Assembly: GCF_005938215.1 (NCBI RefSeq)
Contig: NZ_VCPD01000008.1
Coordinates: 1-64,000, forward strand
Length of the DNA: 64,000 nucleotides
DNA from: Ruegeria sediminis
GTDB taxonomy: Bacteria > Pseudomonadota > Alphaproteobacteria > Rhodobacterales > Rhodobacteraceae
Direction: 5' to 3'
Part shown: piece by piece, positions 26,001 through 32,823 of the stretch
Layout: every line of letters begins with the position of its first letter
Position numbering within the stretch: the stretch's first letter is position 1
Notes under the pieces: generated by a model
Seen by the model: the letters and a program-made list of their open reading frames with translations, nothing else
Databases searched by the model: none
Told to the model about the DNA's origin: nothing
Made by a program: the position numbers and the translations under genes

Positions 26001-27556
26001 ACGATCGCCCGCCTCAAATCGGTGGCTGTCATCGGACCGACAAGAACCTGATTGCGGTTGACCGCCTCGGCCAGCCAGGGAATGGCGGCACAGTTCTGGT
26101 AGAAGTCCGTGCGGATCGTGATGACGACCCGAACCTTGCTGTCGGCAGGATCGGTAATCGCCGCAAGCGCATCGACGAAATCCTGCGCGACGCCTCGCTC
26201 GTTCAGCGTGAAAAGCTCTTCGAACTGGTCGATGGCCAGCAAGACCGGATCCGGACCCGCATCCCGCAGGACCTGCCGGGCGGTTGACGGCCTTGCGATA
26301 AATTCGTCCAAGTGGACCCTTGGGTTCTCCTGGTTGCCCCGCAACCGGAAGTACAATTCGGACAGCGCATCGCGCCCCGGCGTAAAAAGCTCGATCCGCC
26401 AGCCTTCGCTGCCCGGTATTCTGCCCTGCCGAAGCGACGACACCAGACCGGCCCGAACAAGCGAGCTTTTTCCGCTGCCCGAGGCGCCGCCGACCGCCAG
26501 CACCTTCTGCTTCTGGATGCGCCTGAGGATGTCGGCGACCAGTTCCTCCCGGCCAAAGAACCTGTCGGAATCCTCGGGCTGGAACGCGCTCAGCCCCCGG
26601 TAGGGGCAGTCGGTTCCGGGGGAAGGCAAGGATTGCCCATCATGCCACGCCGCGCCCGCATCGGGGATCTCGGAGGCGATGCGCGCCATCACGTCCTGCG
26701 CCGCGCTGCTCCATGCCTGTATGTCGTCGAACCGCTTTGCAGGGTCCGCCGCCATGCCCCGAAGGAAAAAGTCGCGCCATGGCTCTTCATGTCGCTCGAT
26801 TTCGGCTTCGAGTGCCGAGGCATCGGGCGGACGCGCCCCGGTGATCGCAAACCAGAGCACCGCGGAGGCGGAATAGATGTCGGCAGCCGGGCTGACGCCC
26901 CCGTCTGCCTCGAATTGCTCGGGCGCCATGTAAGCCGGGGTTCCCCCCATCAGAAGCGAGGTCCGACTTCCATCCAGAAGGTCGCTCGCGATGCCCAGAT
27001 CACCGATCATCACCCTTTCCGTGCCGAAACGTTCGGCCGCAGGTTTCGGCATCATCACCGTCATGTCTTCTGCGCCACCCGCTACTTGGGCCTGCGGCGC
27101 ACCGATCGATTGGTACAGAATGTTGTCCGGCTTGATGTCCCTGTGGATGACATCGGCGCGATGAATGGCGGAAAGCCCCGACGTCAGTGCATCGACCAGT
27201 TGCAACAGGTCGTGCTGCGGCAATCCCGTTCCTTGGTCGCGCCGGGCCTCCAATTGGTCCTTGAGCGTTCCCAGGTCCGCGTAATCCATGACAAAGTACG
27301 GGCTTCCATCCGGAAGCCGCCCGACGTCATGCACACCGACGAGGCTGTAGGACTTGATCCGCCGTAGCAGGCGCGCTTCCTCGACAAAGCGTTGTTTCAG
27401 GAAATCGTTCTCGTCACCTTGCGACAGCAGGATCTTGATGGCGACCTCGGCGGCAAGCTCTTCGTCCCAAGCCAGTGCAACAACGGCAAATCCTCCGCGC
27501 GCAATTCTGCGGCGAACGACGTAGCGTCCGACATAGTCCGGCAGGTCCATCGACAT
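23090..27556 (-). CDS. Membrane Ser/Thr protein kinase with STAND NTPase and WD40 propeller domains
   Basis: 1488 residues. Residues about 10-290 are a Hanks-type kinase: glycine-rich loop ARGGFAVVALA (19-29), ATP lysine in VAIK (41), catalytic HRDIKPDN (138-145), a DLG variant of the magnesium loop (186-188) and APEQ (211-214). Residues about 318-680 form a STAND NTPase of the novel-STAND-1 type: CPYRGLSAF lead, Walker A GGASGSGKSS (357-366), Walker B LLAIDQFEELF (439-449) and a winged-helix-like end (ISHEALLRSWPRL). A basic stretch (RRAKRRR) and one membrane helix (about 758-780) follow. Residues about 870-1465 hold roughly a dozen WD40-like repeats (VWGLSFSHDGSLLATVSSDG, IWRLALHPDGQKFASTGDDG), probably periplasmic. 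It is likely a signal-transducing kinase that senses through the propeller. Seven bases separate it from the upstream secreted-protein gene, so they are probably cotranscribed. Confidence 0.88.
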   Translation of the reverse strand: MSMDLPDYVGRYVVRRRIARGGFAVVALAWDEELAAEVAIKILLSQGDENDFLKQRFVEEARLLRRIKSYSLVGVHDVGRLPDGSPYFVMDYADLGTLKDQLEARRDQGTGLPQHDLLQLVDALTSGLSAIHRADVIHRDIKPDNILYQSIGAPQAQVAGGAEDMTVMMPKPAAERFGTERVMIGDLGIASDLLDGSRTSLLMGGTPAYMAPEQFEADGGVSPAADIYSASAVLWFAITGARPPDASALEAEIERHEEPWRDFFLRGMAADPAKRFDDIQAWSSAAQDVMARIASEIPDAGAAWHDGQSLPSPGTDCPYRGLSAFQPEDSDRFFGREELVADILRRIQKQKVLAVGGASGSGKSSLVRAGLVSSLRQGRIPGSEGWRIELFTPGRDALSELYFRLRGNQENPRVHLDEFIARPSTARQVLRDAGPDPVLLAIDQFEELFTLNERGVAQDFVDALAAITDPADSKVRVVITIRTDFYQNCAAIPWLAEAVNRNQVLVGPMTATDLRRAIVEPARLSGIYVEQHLVDEIVAEAGNDAGVLPLMSHALVETWMRRLGATLTYEGYRSSGGIAGAIRQTADSVFDNDFSDEERRVAERLLLSLVTPGEGGSDTRRILDRSEFQGDADAPIMERVILRLTEARLLTVDDETVQISHEALLRSWPRLNRWIERSRSDLRLRLRIVQMAEDWIESERDPELLLRGARLGYVLEWFEGHKDKTGAKEREFLQASSEAQQAAQKEADLRRAKRRRLQIAAVTALAVLAVSATGASFVAFRQSRQAQENAALADAATVMANDSFASALGAAAAGYATDDPLLALNLAAQSIARSRSPRTTYDARVALLRARQALATGNPAPVGAPVPAGDALAIAISPDAATVLTGGRDGLIRILDATSRRQSREALDGGVGGVQDVAFSTQTEGFAAVGDSGRLVYWDISGGFADAPRLLGETSDVQWRLAFHPSDPVVATVGEDGHVWIWPLDAGAGEGGRTIAARAGDFTSVSFSPDGNVLAAGNGSGEVWAWRYPSGEELFSPEKTLHSSDVWGLSFSHDGSLLATVSSDGSSAIIETATGAPLGRAFPAGDMIGAVGFLGEGRQLVGGDFEGRLLVWDANGQELVARSPSGHTGRIMDLALSFDQGFGATLGSDQQVRFWSLTPAVPLSQDFDGAAGALPKGVALGAGQLVFGDTEGSVAISSTQGAGIPVMPVHDHQIWAVALSPSGDRIATADRNGRIVVSGTDLEEDLIRLPAIGEPIWSLTFAPDGTELLAAAESAAVLIDLETGQIVRRFQPGIGSVTRAAMNGAGSQVAVSTSTGQVHLWSLAGETDPVTFAVSGNLVWSLSFSADGTLLAVADSDEIVSIWKLPQGERIAEFTGHVRGATDVLILGDGASVVAADRRGGLHFWDITYGKSLGRIPDAHAGPIWRLALHPDGQKFASTGDDGAVRVWDVLSTRSACEHGGEVLGPQRRAQFLGAMDAQDACEGFEGG

Positions 27557-27563
27557 TCCTGTC

Positions 27564-28019
27564 TCAGAAGTTTTCAGAAACGTCCAGGCAGGTGAATTCT
27601 TCCGGGTCTATGATGTCATGGTTCCGGTCCGCCGCAGAAACACAAAGCGATACGGCCTCACCACGTTGCGAAACGGAAGTGACGCCCGAAGTGATGTATG
27701 ACGGGTAAGCATCCGTCGGGTGCCAATCACCTTGGGAAACGTTGTGAACAGTCTCGGCGTTGTTGCTGACCTGCTTTACGTCGTAAAGCTCGCCCCACCA
27801 GATATGGAAATGGTTCTTGGACATGTCCGGGACGAAATTCGAGCTCAATTCTACGGTCAGTTCGTCGCCGTCCCTCTGCACCGAGACGATCTCGATCATG
27901 CATCCGTCGACCGGACATGCGTTGGCGTCCTGTGCCATGGCCTGGCTTGCAAAGCTGCCACCCAACGCAAAGACCAGTGCCGGTAAAATTGAGCCTTGAA
28001 TGACTTTTTCGTGTCGCAT
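27564..28019 (-). CDS. Small secreted protein of unknown function
   Basis: 151 residues from ATG 28017-28019, with a GGGGGAGG-rich ribosome binding region upstream. A signal peptide (about residues 1-29, ending ASQAMAQ) is followed by a mature domain with four cysteines in the order CPVDGC, SLCVS and FTCLD, suggesting two disulfides. The segment VELSSNFVPDMSKNHFHIWWGELYDVKQ looks beta-rich with several aromatic and His residues (a cupredoxin-like or DOMON-like sandwich is possible but unproven). Its stop is 7 bases upstream of the kinase gene start, so it may be an extracytoplasmic partner or input of the kinase. I do not recognise the family. Confidence 0.7.
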   Translation of the reverse strand: MRHEKVIQGSILPALVFALGGSFASQAMAQDANACPVDGCMIEIVSVQRDGDELTVELSSNFVPDMSKNHFHIWWGELYDVKQVSNNAETVHNVSQGDWHPTDAYPSYITSGVTSVSQRGEAVSLCVSAADRNHDIIDPEEFTCLDVSENF

Positions 28020-28149
28020 GGGTCTTCGGCCTCCCCCCTGCTTGGCAATTGCGTAGATCACAATTGTGTGCAAATTTAGCACATTAACGCTATTGTATCC
28101 AGCTTGTCGCGGATTTCGCTACAGCCTTGCAATTGGTGGAGAGTGTCGC

Positions 28150-29031
28150 ATGCGAGTTGTCGGCGCGGCGCTGATCGCGGACATATCCAACAGCACACCA
28201 CTCTATGAACAAGAGGGCACGCAACGCGCGTTTCGCGAAATCCAACTGCGCCTGGATGAAATGCGCGACATGGTGGAAAAGGCGGGCGGAACCTTCGTTC
28301 ACTCCAAGGGGGACGACATACTCGCGTTCTTCCAGGACGCCGATGCTGCGGTCGAGGTTGCCCGAAACGCCACTGCCGTTCCACCCGAGAGCGTGCTGAA
28401 CGTTCATGCCGGGATAAGCTGGGGCACCATGTTGCAGGTGCCCAATGACCTGTTCGGCAGTCCGGTCAACATGGCCGCGCGTCTGGCCGCGCTTGCCAAG
28501 CCGCGCGAAGTTCTTGTTGACGAAAATTGTTACGAAACGCTTGGCGAGGTGGTGCGCGGCACCCTACGCAAGGTGGATGTTCTGCATCTCAAGGGGGCGT
28601 CGGACAGCAAGGCCGTCTACTCGCACATTGCTGAAGATCTACTGGGAAGAACAGAGAATTTTATGAAAAAACTGGCTGTTAGCAGTCACCACACGGGAAT
28701 ACATCTGAAACACGAGGCGCAAACCGAGTTGTTGACCGAGGGCCACGAACTGGTTCTGGGCCGCGCCCCCGACTGTGACCTGGTCGTCCATGCCCCCTGG
28801 GTCTCGCGACGGCACGCCACGGTCTCGGTCGCGAACGGCATCGTCGAGTTTCGCGACCATAGCACCCTGGGAAGCTATTTGAGCCTGGCGCAAGCCCCCG
28901 AGTTCCAGATCCTGCGCGCCAGCGTGACGTTGATCGGGTCGGGCAGAATATCCTTGGGCGCGCCTCTGCTCAATGCGTCGGACGCGGTCGTCAGGTTTGA
29001 GGTCCAGGAAACGCAAGGGACCGGGTCATGA
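28150..29031 (+). CDS. Class III nucleotidyl cyclase with C-terminal FHA domain
   Basis: 293 residues from ATG 28150, preceded by GGTGGAGAG. Residues about 1-165 are a class III adenylate/guanylate cyclase domain: first metal Asp in LIADISNST (D11), second in SKGDDILAFF (D55), and the transition-state Asn-Arg pair in SPVNMAARL (N107, R111). Residues about 195-280 are an FHA domain (LVLGRAPDCDLVV, then WVSRRHATV with the phosphothreonine-binding Arg/Ser/His set). FHA domains bind phosphothreonine, so this cyclase could be recruited by the Ser/Thr kinase encoded divergently 130 bases away. It probably makes cAMP. The domain lacks membrane segments and is likely cytosolic. Confidence 0.85.
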   Translation: MRVVGAALIADISNSTPLYEQEGTQRAFREIQLRLDEMRDMVEKAGGTFVHSKGDDILAFFQDADAAVEVARNATAVPPESVLNVHAGISWGTMLQVPNDLFGSPVNMAARLAALAKPREVLVDENCYETLGEVVRGTLRKVDVLHLKGASDSKAVYSHIAEDLLGRTENFMKKLAVSSHHTGIHLKHEAQTELLTEGHELVLGRAPDCDLVVHAPWVSRRHATVSVANGIVEFRDHSTLGSYLSLAQAPEFQILRASVTLIGSGRISLGAPLLNASDAVVRFEVQETQGTGS

Positions 29032-29284
29032 GTTCCGTGCTTCGGCAATGGGGCCTTCGCGGTCCAATAAGCCGGTCCTTTCTGCGTCGGGGAGCCAGGC
29101 CCGCCCGACAACGAAAACGGTCAGTTTCCGGCTTCACACTGGATCACCAGGTCAAGTCTGCTCACTTGTTTTGGCAGGGTCACCCTAATATCATCATAAG
29201 ATACGAGTGAGTGGGACCGTAAACGAGTTGCCTGCGGCTCCGCAAATATAGCGCAAACCAAGGCGGCCCACCGGGGGGAAGGGC

Positions 29285-31342
29285 ATGACTAAGGCTTCTG
29301 GCGCGAACCCGCGGCCCAAGGTTGCCGGCTCTGTCCGCAAAGAAGAGTCGGATCTGTTTGATTTTTGCCAATCGGAAGAATGGCAAGACGTGCTTGAAAA
29401 GGCGCGCATTCAGCGTGAAAAAAGCTTGGCGCAGCGTGCCGCGACCGCCAATGAACCCGGTGAAGCCAAACCAAAGCCCCCGCAGCCGGCCCAATCGACA
29501 CCTCAAAAGACTTCGGAAGAGTCGCAGAACTGGCTGGACCGACTGGAACGGGCGCGACAGCAAAGGGAAGCGGTTCTTGCAAAGCCAGAGTCACAGTCCG
29601 CCAGTGGCGTTCGCGACTCGTCCGGAGCAGGTAAAGACCGCGTCGTCCGCCAAGAGAAAAAGCAGCCCGCAGGTAAAGCCGGAAAAACGGGGAAACCGGC
29701 ACCACAAATTTCCAAGGCGAGCCGAAAGGGGCGCGCGCGCACTGAGCAGGACCAACCATCCAAGTTTCCCGCGCTGTCTCGGCTGAAAAAATCCGGTCGG
29801 CCATTGCGGGATCCCGTTCCCAGCCAAACGCGATATGATGGCGCAAAATCGAACGGACGGGACCCCCAAAAGCTGGAGAAAGGCGCGATAAGGGCGGCAA
29901 CAGCTGCGGCGCTGAGCTTGCGAAGAAAAACGCGGCGCAGTCAGGAAAAGCAGGAACCGCAGTCTCGGTTGAGCATTCCGACCTTTGTCACTGGCTGCGC
30001 TGTTGGGTTGATCGCTTCGATGGTCGCGGTTTTTGTGTTTTCCGGCAATGACTTATGGAAGCAAACTGAAGGTATTCAAGGCGGCGGACAAACCGAACTT
30101 GCCGCAACGCCGCCGCAACAGGGCGCGCAAGATCCGCAACTGTCAACACGACAGCCTGCTTCGACGGATGAAACTCAAAGCGCGGCGGTACAGGAAGCCA
30201 GGCCGGTTGATGCTCCGCAACGGCCACCCCAAGACCAGCCCATCCCAAGCTCGGGCACAAGTTCGAACACGCTGGCCTCTCTGACGCCTACCCTGCCGGT
30301 GTCCCCAGAACTGACCGCGCAAAAAGAGCCCAGCATCCAGAAGCCGGTGGTAACCCCAATCCAGGCATCCGTGAAACCGCTGATCCCGACCGAGATCACG
30401 GCTGACGTTTCCGGCGTCGCGATACAGCGGTGGGTGGAGGCCGACGATTCAACCCACCCATTGAGAGCCGAGGTCCTTGGCGCAGAGATCATTCAGGGCG
30501 GAGAAACCGCCGCGCAGGCAGATCGAATATTGTGGCTGGCCAAGGAAGCCACAGCATTGCCGCAACTTCCCGACGTGACAGTTCAACTGGCCTCGCTGAA
30601 TTCGGGCGACGAAAGCTTCCTGATCCTGGAACAGATGTCTGCGGACGTCGCTCTGGCACCCAAAGCCCGCGTCCTGACGGATGACAGTGATCGCCCCATC
30701 GCCGCAAGCATTTCGGCGCTGGAACAATCGGACTGGCAAGAGGTCGCGTTGTCCGTCGGCAGCGCCTGGAAAGGCCCGGTGGCGAAAGCTCCCGACACCT
30801 CCATCGAAACACCCAGGGCAGCTTACTTCTCCGTCGGTCCTCCGGTTCGCTCTGCGAGGTTGCGGCCCTTGCCCGAAAAACCGTTTGACCAGGCGACTCC
30901 TGTTGCCGCCATTCCCGTCCCTCATGGCGCTTCTGTGCAGGCAAAAGGCGCGGCGGTCATGCTTTTCGCGCCAAGCAGCCTTTCATCAGACACAGTTGAA
31001 GCCATCGCCAGAAAGCTTGAGCAGACGGGCCACGAATTGAACAAGACGGCACGGGTCGGTTTTGGCATCAGTCAATCCAATGTCCGGTATTACCACGAAC
31101 AAGATGCTGCCCAGGCAGCGGCCCTGGCGAAAGACGCCGGCGCCACTTTGCGAGATTTCACCGGCGCGAAGACGAAGACACCAGCCGGTTTGATTGAGTT
31201 GTGGCTGGCGGGAGAAAGCGTCGGCGCTGCGCCGGCCAAGCCGAAACCCAAGAAAAGCCGAAGCACCTCTCGCTCGGCCAGCCCTGCCGTCAATCTACGA
31301 AACCAGGTTATCCAAAAGCTAAGGAGAACGACGAACCAGTGA
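29285..31342 (+). CDS. Large single-pass membrane protein with internal repeat and LytR_C-like end
   Basis: 685 residues, start supported by GGGGGGAAGGGC directly upstream of the ATG. The N-terminal 230 residues are highly charged, rich in Lys, Arg, Gln and Pro, and contain a repeated 18-residue unit starting at W33 and again at W83 (W-x-D-x-L-E-K/R-A-R-x-Q-R-E-x-x-L-A). One membrane helix lies at about 233-254. The rest is probably periplasmic: a Gln/Pro-rich linker (about 260-380), then a folded region. Near the end, VMLFAPSSLSSDTVEAIARKLEQTGHE to NVRYYHEQDAAQAAALA resembles LytR C-terminal-like domains. It starts a plus-strand run that includes two glycosyltransferase genes. Function unknown; a scaffold or cell-envelope role is possible. 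Confidence 0.65.
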   Translation: MTKASGANPRPKVAGSVRKEESDLFDFCQSEEWQDVLEKARIQREKSLAQRAATANEPGEAKPKPPQPAQSTPQKTSEESQNWLDRLERARQQREAVLAKPESQSASGVRDSSGAGKDRVVRQEKKQPAGKAGKTGKPAPQISKASRKGRARTEQDQPSKFPALSRLKKSGRPLRDPVPSQTRYDGAKSNGRDPQKLEKGAIRAATAAALSLRRKTRRSQEKQEPQSRLSIPTFVTGCAVGLIASMVAVFVFSGNDLWKQTEGIQGGGQTELAATPPQQGAQDPQLSTRQPASTDETQSAAVQEARPVDAPQRPPQDQPIPSSGTSSNTLASLTPTLPVSPELTAQKEPSIQKPVVTPIQASVKPLIPTEITADVSGVAIQRWVEADDSTHPLRAEVLGAEIIQGGETAAQADRILWLAKEATALPQLPDVTVQLASLNSGDESFLILEQMSADVALAPKARVLTDDSDRPIAASISALEQSDWQEVALSVGSAWKGPVAKAPDTSIETPRAAYFSVGPPVRSARLRPLPEKPFDQATPVAAIPVPHGASVQAKGAAVMLFAPSSLSSDTVEAIARKLEQTGHELNKTARVGFGISQSNVRYYHEQDAAQAAALAKDAGATLRDFTGAKTKTPAGLIELWLAGESVGAAPAKPKPKKSRSTSRSASPAVNLRNQVIQKLRRTTNQ

Positions 31343-31426
31343 TTTTCCCAACCCGCTTCTGCCCCGGGAAAGGCAGACACAGAACCTTGAAAAGCAACAC
31401 TTCAGTTAACGATCGGGTTGTTCCCA

Positions 31427-31735
31427 ATGCCAGACAAAAGATTGGTCGCCGTAGTGACGGCGCTGTTGCTGATGATGACGTCGCATGGAGCGCGCGCCGA
31501 TGCATCGCTTGAACAATTGCTCATCATCGATCAGCTTCTAACAAAAAACGACACCAAATCACTTTGGACCTATATTCATGAGAACCCGGAGCTTCTCAGG
31601 GGCGACGATGAATTGGCGCGCGAGTTGCGCAATTTTTATGACACTGCGGCAGTCGGTCGATTGCGTTTTGATTTTGAATCTCAGGTCTCCCGAGATGCCA
31701 GCAATTCCTCGTTTTCCGGATCAGTGATCTACTGA
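31427..31735 (+). CDS. Small secreted protein of unknown function
   Basis: 102 residues from ATG 31427; an in-frame TTG at 31418 is less likely. The signal peptide MPDKRLVAVVTALLLMMTSHGARA is followed by a short helical mature part (ASLEQLLIIDQLLTKNDTKSLWTYIHENPELLRGDDELARELRNFYDTA). It lies 84 bases after the large membrane protein and only five bases before the glycosyltransferase gene, so it is likely part of the same transcript. Probably a periplasmic accessory protein. No family recognised. Confidence 0.65.
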   Translation: MPDKRLVAVVTALLLMMTSHGARADASLEQLLIIDQLLTKNDTKSLWTYIHENPELLRGDDELARELRNFYDTAAVGRLRFDFESQVSRDASNSSFSGSVIY

Positions 31736-31740
31736 AATTT

Positions 31741-32823
31741 ATGGGTGCACATCGAATTCTCGGACGTTCAGTTTCTACGAAGCTGGCCTATGTCATCGAG
31801 CCCCGGTTTTCAGGCGGCACATCCGCCGCGGTCGCCGCTGAGTTGCAGGCCGCCGCCGGGCTCGGCGAGGTTGTTGTACATGCAAGAACGTCCAGGATGT
31901 TCGGGGATAGCCGCCACGTCGCCCCTGTGTTGCGCCAGGTACTTAATGCGCTTCGCATTCCGCTGATCTGGGATGCTCCTGAAATCAGTGCCGATCTGGT
32001 CATCTTTCACAACCCTGCCTTCCTGAAGTTCCAGAACGCTCTGGATGCAAGAATTCTCGCCCGTAGCCTGGTTGTCGTCACGCACGAGAACTTCCTTCGA
32101 CCCGGTGGGGACGAAGGATTCGATGTATCGGCCTGCCTGGGACAGATAGACGCGTCGACGCTTGCGTTGAGAAAATTCATTGCCCCAATCTCACCCTACA
32201 ATCGGTCCACGGTAAACAACTGGTTGTCAGGGCACCGATTGGCCAGACATTGGATTGTTCTGGAGGACGATTGGTTCAATATTTGCAATACGGAAATCCG
32301 CACAACACGCGCTTCGCCGCAGGACCGGCGCGGCAGGCACTCCCGACCGGGATTCGAGAAGTTTCCCTCGCCTGAAGAACTTGACGACTGTTTTCCGGAA
32401 CACGCGCTGGCGAACGTCATACTTGGCGCGGACGCTTTGTTGGACGCCGAAGTGATACGTCCGCATTGGAAAATGCTTCCCTTCGACGCGGTGAGTGTGG
32501 AAGAGTTTTTCGACATGATTGATTTTTTTGTCTATTTCACAACTCCGACGTGGCGTGAAAGTTTCGGTCGCGTCATTGCCGAAGCACTCGCCGCCGGCAA
32601 AGTGGTTCTGACGGATACCGATACAGGTCAGACATTTGGCGATGCCGTAATCACGTGCCGTCCGCCGGACGTGGACGATATCATTTCGGACCTCATCGCC
32701 CATCCGCGCCGGTATGTCGAGCAGGTCGCAAAAGCCAAGCCAATACTCGAACGCTATTCCGCGCAGAGTTTCAGGAAAAAGCTGACCGGTTTTCTCGCCA
32801 CCGAAATTGCGGAGGCCCAATGA
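31741..32823 (+). CDS. Glycosyltransferase, GT4-like
   Basis: 360 residues. The C-terminal part carries the nucleotide-sugar binding segment of GT-B enzymes, FTTPTWRESFGRVIAEALAAGKVVLTDTDTG (about 262-292), in which the Glu-rich E-SFG-x-x-x-x-EA pattern is diagnostic. The N-terminal half has Rossmann-like strands (KLAYVIEPRFSGGTSAAV, DLVIFHNPAF). A soluble cytoplasmic enzyme is expected. Its stop overlaps the next start in ATGA, showing translational coupling. Donor and acceptor are unknown; a role in decorating a protein or an envelope polymer encoded by this cluster is possible. Confidence 0.75.
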   Translation: MGAHRILGRSVSTKLAYVIEPRFSGGTSAAVAAELQAAAGLGEVVVHARTSRMFGDSRHVAPVLRQVLNALRIPLIWDAPEISADLVIFHNPAFLKFQNALDARILARSLVVVTHENFLRPGGDEGFDVSACLGQIDASTLALRKFIAPISPYNRSTVNNWLSGHRLARHWIVLEDDWFNICNTEIRTTRASPQDRRGRHSRPGFEKFPSPEELDDCFPEHALANVILGADALLDAEVIRPHWKMLPFDAVSVEEFFDMIDFFVYFTTPTWRESFGRVIAEALAAGKVVLTDTDTGQTFGDAVITCRPPDVDDIISDLIAHPRRYVEQVAKAKPILERYSAQSFRKKLTGFLATEIAEAQ

